Source: Benincasa hispida
Lineage: Eukaryota > Streptophyta > Magnoliopsida > Cucurbitales > Cucurbitaceae
Direction: 5' to 3'
Length of the DNA stretch: 64,000 nucleotides
Assembly: GCF_009727055.1 (NCBI RefSeq)
Contig: NC_052349.1
Span: 43,029,364 to 43,093,363 of the forward strand
Made by a program: the position numbers and the translations under genes. Shown one piece after another: positions 61,165-64,000 of the stretch. The notes under the pieces were generated by a model. That model worked only from the letters and a program-made list of their open reading frames with translations, was not told the origin of the DNA and did not search any database. Every line of letters starts with the position of its first letter. Positions within the stretch are counted from its first letter, which is position 1.

Positions 61165-62099
61165 NNNNNNNNNNNNNNNNNNNNNNNNNNNNNNNNNNNN
61201 NNNNNNNNNNNNNNNNNNNNNNNNNNNNNNNNNNNNNNNNNNNNNNNNNNNNNNNNNNNNNNNNNNNNNNNNNNNNNNNNNNNNNNNNNNNNNNNNNNNN
61301 NNNNNNNNNNNNNNNNNNNNNNNNNNNNNNNNNNNNNNNNNNNNNNNNNNNNNNNNNNNNNNNNNNNNNNNNNNNNNNNNNNNNNNNNNNNNNNNNNNNN
61401 NNNNNNNNNNNNNNNNNNNNNNNNNNNNNNNNNNNNNNNNNNNNNNNNNNNNNNNNNNNNNNNNNNNNNNNNNNNNNNNNNNNNNNNNNNNNNNNNNNNN
61501 NNNNNNNNNNNNNNNNNNNNNNNNNNNNNNNNNNNNNNNNNNNNNNNNNNNNNNNNNNNNNNNNNNNNNNNNNNNNNNNNNNNNNNNNNNNNNNNNNNNN
61601 NNNNNNNNNNNNNNNNNNNNNNNNNNNNNNNNNNNNNNNNNNNNNNNNNNNNNNNNNNNNNNNNNNNNNNNNNNNNNNNNNNNNNNNNNNNNNNNNNNNN
61701 NNNNNNNNNNNNNNNNNNNNNNNNNNNNNNNNNNNNNNNNNNNNNNNNNNNNNNNNNNNNNNNNNNNNNNNNNNNNNNNNNNNNNNNNNNNNNNNNNNNN
61801 NNNNNNNNNNNNNNNNNNNNNNNNNNNNNNNNNNNNNNNNNNNNNNNNNNNNNNNNNNNNNNNNNNNNNNNNNNNNNNNNNNNNNNNNNNNNNNNNNNNN
61901 NNNNNNNNNNNNNNNNNNNNNNNNNNNNNNNNNNNNNNNNNNNNNNNNNNNNNNNNNNNNNNNNNNNNNNNNNNNNNNNNNNNNNNNNNNNNNNNNNNNN
62001 NNNNNNNNNNNNNNNNNNNNNNNNNNNNNNNNNNNNNNNNNNNNNNNNNNNNNNNNNNNNNNNNNNNNNNNNNNNNNNNNNNNNNNNNNNNNNNNNNNN
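61165..62099. other. Assembly gap (935 N)
   Basis: Unknown sequence between the gag zinc knuckle and the protease. Long open frames spanning it are artefacts of translating N. Confidence 0.98.
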
Positions 62100-63134
62100 C
62101 TGCGGGTTCCTCGAAAATTCTTCCATCGGATGTGATTCTCCACAAGTGGCACAACTCGTGCTCGTCTATTCAATTGCGTTGACTTGACCTCTTTGCGTTC
62201 CAGGGCTGTTGATTGCGATGCCCTGTAATAGATTCATCATCGCATTCATTTGATTCTGTAGAGATGCGATGGCCACATTTGTATTACCATCTCGAATTTT
62301 TAGTCGTTGATCGCTTTCCTGCCAATCTTCATGATTCTTTGATATGCGATCAAGGATATTCTTTACCTCATCATAAGTTTTATCAAGCAGACCACCAACT
62401 GCTGCCGCATTGACAACTGTCTGCGATGTAGGGTTCAAACCGTGATAAAATATCTCCATCTGGAGACAGTCTTGTAATCCATTGTGCGGACAATCTCGCA
62501 CCAATCTTTTTAACCTCGCCCAGGTATTGCTGAGCGATTCATCAATTTACTGTTCAAAATTTGTGATTAACTTCCTTCTTCTTGCATTCTCTGTAGGAGG
62601 GAAGTATTTCTTCATAAATTTCTCTATAACTTGTTCCCACGACGTTATCTCCCCTGGTTCGAGAGAATATACCCATTTCTTTGCTTGATCGCATAACGAA
62701 AATGGGAACAACGTTAGTCGAACTTCTTTAGCTGAGATATTTGGGAATAAAAAAGTGGTACATATTTCAATGAAACTCCGGAGATGGACATACGTCCTCG
62801 CACGCCTTCTACCAAACTGTCCGGCTGTCTAGATCATCTGTAACCTAACTGGCTTCATCTCAAACCTCGATCCGTCCAAAGCTGGTCTCATGATTCCTGG
62901 GGAGAAATCATAGAGGTTAGGTGACGCATAGTCCCGGATGGGTCTATTGCAGTCGTTTGCCAGAAGAATGGGGTTTGCAATGATGTTGTTCGCGTTTGCG
63001 GCTCTTTCTTCCGGTTGTTCCGCCATTCTAGGATTTCTCTCTTGTTGTAGTTGACGGTTGTCTCTCTGTCTTCTTTCAAACATTCTTTTGATCTCTGGGA
63101 CATAGTTGGGCTCAAGAACGTGTCCTTCACTCAT
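62100..63134 (-). pseudogene. Athila-like gag, nearly continuous but with stops
   Basis: ATG at 63134 starts MSEGHVLEPNYVPEIKRMFE. The same frame continues through RPIRDYASPNLYDFSPGIMR, FEMKPVRLQMI, a TAG at 62829, then FPFSL- and W-containing capsid text, another TAA near 62548, then the open frame 62504-62166 (LVRDCPHNGLQDCLQMEIFY, GGLLDKTYDEV). A degraded zinc knuckle CATCGESHPME follows just before the gap, with a later cysteine replaced. Only point stops break the frame, so decay is mild. Confidence 0.88.
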
Positions 63135-63240
63135 GCGACACCTACTTCTTTCCTTACCAAAGGAATGGCAGTGCACAGAGATCAAAAGTTGCAAAGAAAA
63201 TCAAAAGGTTTACTGTTAGCGCAATATATACTATCGTAAT

Positions 63241-63258
63241 CCCCTGCAACGGCGCCAA
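63241..63258 (-). other. Primer-binding site of the Athila-like element
   Basis: Minus strand TTGGCGCCGTTGCAGGGG, the TGGCGCCGTTGCCGGGG-type site typical of Athila/Tat gypsy elements. Confidence 0.9.
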
Positions 63259-63263
63259 AAACT

Positions 63264-64000
63264 TGATGCGTTGTAATGTGATGCGATTATGGTATGAGTT
63301 TGTGGTGATTTGTTATGCATTGCATATGCAAGTTTTCCTAATAAGACCCAAGTATAAGCCTCACTAAGTTTCCTGGTAAGTCCAGGGTCGAACACAGGGA
63401 CTACTGAGTTAATATGCGACAGTTAATTTTGATTTTCTTGCGATGGTGAAAATAAATAAGTTGGATGGTGTTTTGATTAAGAATATTTCCTATGCGACGG
63501 AGTTCGAATAAAGAGTTGATGAAATCGAGAATTACAATGAGTATGCGATGAACGGGTTAAGAAGGGGTTTAGCTAACACTTCCTAAGATTACGTACAAGT
63601 TATGCGATCATGCTACACACAAACAACATGTCATCTCTCAATGAAAATGTCATAATTCCTATTTCTAGGACGCATGCAATGTATACGAAAATGTCGATAA
63701 GACTTATGTCTAAGCCTCTATTCTTGTCTATGCGATGATGAATGATGCACACATACACAAGGTGACCACATATTATCATATCCTATTTCTAGGGTGCATG
63801 CGATGTGTTAATAGCAATAGAACTTATGTCTAAGTTTCTATCTCTTGCTTATGCAGTTCTAATCTGACTCTCTTAAGCATAGATTCTAATCTGACTCTCT
63901 CAAGTCTAGATTCTTTCTTTAGACTACTCTCTCAAGTATCTCTAAAGGGTGAATGACGCATATATAAAGACAAGATGATCACATAAAGTATAAATCTTAG
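63264..64000 (-). repeat. 5' LTR of the Athila-like element, cut by the window edge
   Basis: Starts TGATGCGTTGTAATG and aligns with 57919-58660. Differences are scattered substitutions plus a short insertion near 63362 (CACTAAGTTTCCTGG) absent from the left copy. Confidence 0.88.

Larger units (their letters stand above)
57919..64000 (-). mobile_element. Athila/Tat-like gypsy element lacking RT and integrase
   Basis: Right LTR, primer site, gag, assembly gap, protease C-part, noncoding stretch, polypurine tract and left LTR follow in order on the minus strand. The protease is followed directly by about 1.3 kb without RT, RNase H or integrase, and the gap lies before the protease, so the missing pol is not hidden in it. 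The two LTRs look roughly 94-95% alike by eye over the shared 730 bp, younger than the other elements. The left flank pentamer is AGTAT; the right end is outside the window. Confidence 0.85.

Noticed and set aside
60982..62187. Very long open frames (326-390 codons) on both strands
   Set aside because: They are translations through the 935-base N gap; only short real ends exist.

Overview
The window looks like repeat-dominated, AT-rich nuclear DNA of a dicot plant, possibly a cucurbit; the species guess rests only on recalled similarity of retrotransposon families and is weak. I found no intact host gene, tRNA, rRNA or CRISPR array. Almost every recognisable coding stretch is a broken piece of an LTR-retrotransposon polyprotein. 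The longest non-transposon open frames (about 60-140 codons) have no recognisable domain and most lie inside repeats.

Layout, left to right. (1) 1-14.5 kb: a minus-strand Ty1/copia element (Copia B, 1-1418 and 12993 to about 14.5 kb) is split by a plus-strand copia element (Copia A, 1419-12992). Copia A has a very long 5' LTR (about 1.85 kb), a canonical primer-binding site, a broken gag-pol and a 3' LTR cut to about 420 bp. It carries two nested solo LTRs. (2) 14.5-17 kb: intergenic DNA with a Tourist-like MITE that has TAA target duplications. (3) 17.0-22.9 kb: a minus-strand copia element (Copia C) with both LTRs; its left LTR holds a hAT-type MITE, and its right LTR shows the empty site. 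(4) 22.9-26.4 kb: low-complexity and degenerate tandem repeats. (5) 26.4-34.9 kb: a truncated copia LTR, then a minus-strand Ty3/gypsy remnant (Gypsy D) whose 3' LTR is split by two solo copia LTRs. (6) 34.9-42.8 kb: intergenic DNA crowded with MITEs. (7) 42.8-52.4 kb: a minus-strand copia element (Copia F) broken by a non-autonomous LTR element with 509-bp LTRs, a compound LTR/gypsy fragment and a solo LTR. (8) 52.4-57.9 kb: hairpin repeats, an RNase H-like LINE remnant, a third Tourist-like MITE and a CACTA transposon end. (9) 57.9-64 kb: a comparatively young minus-strand Athila/Tat-like gypsy element with gag and part of a protease but no reverse transcriptase or integrase, containing a 935-bp assembly gap and running off the right edge.

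The main story is layered transposon insertion and decay. One copia LTR family (about 1.7-1.9 kb LTRs) is present ten times, mostly as solo LTRs or fragments, and several insertion orders can be read directly from target-site duplications. I see no new cellular pathway. The most unusual items are the gag-only Athila-like element, the pol-less LTR element at 43.3-46.1 kb, the CACTA end followed by gene-like sequence, and the hAT MITE with an internal empty-site control.
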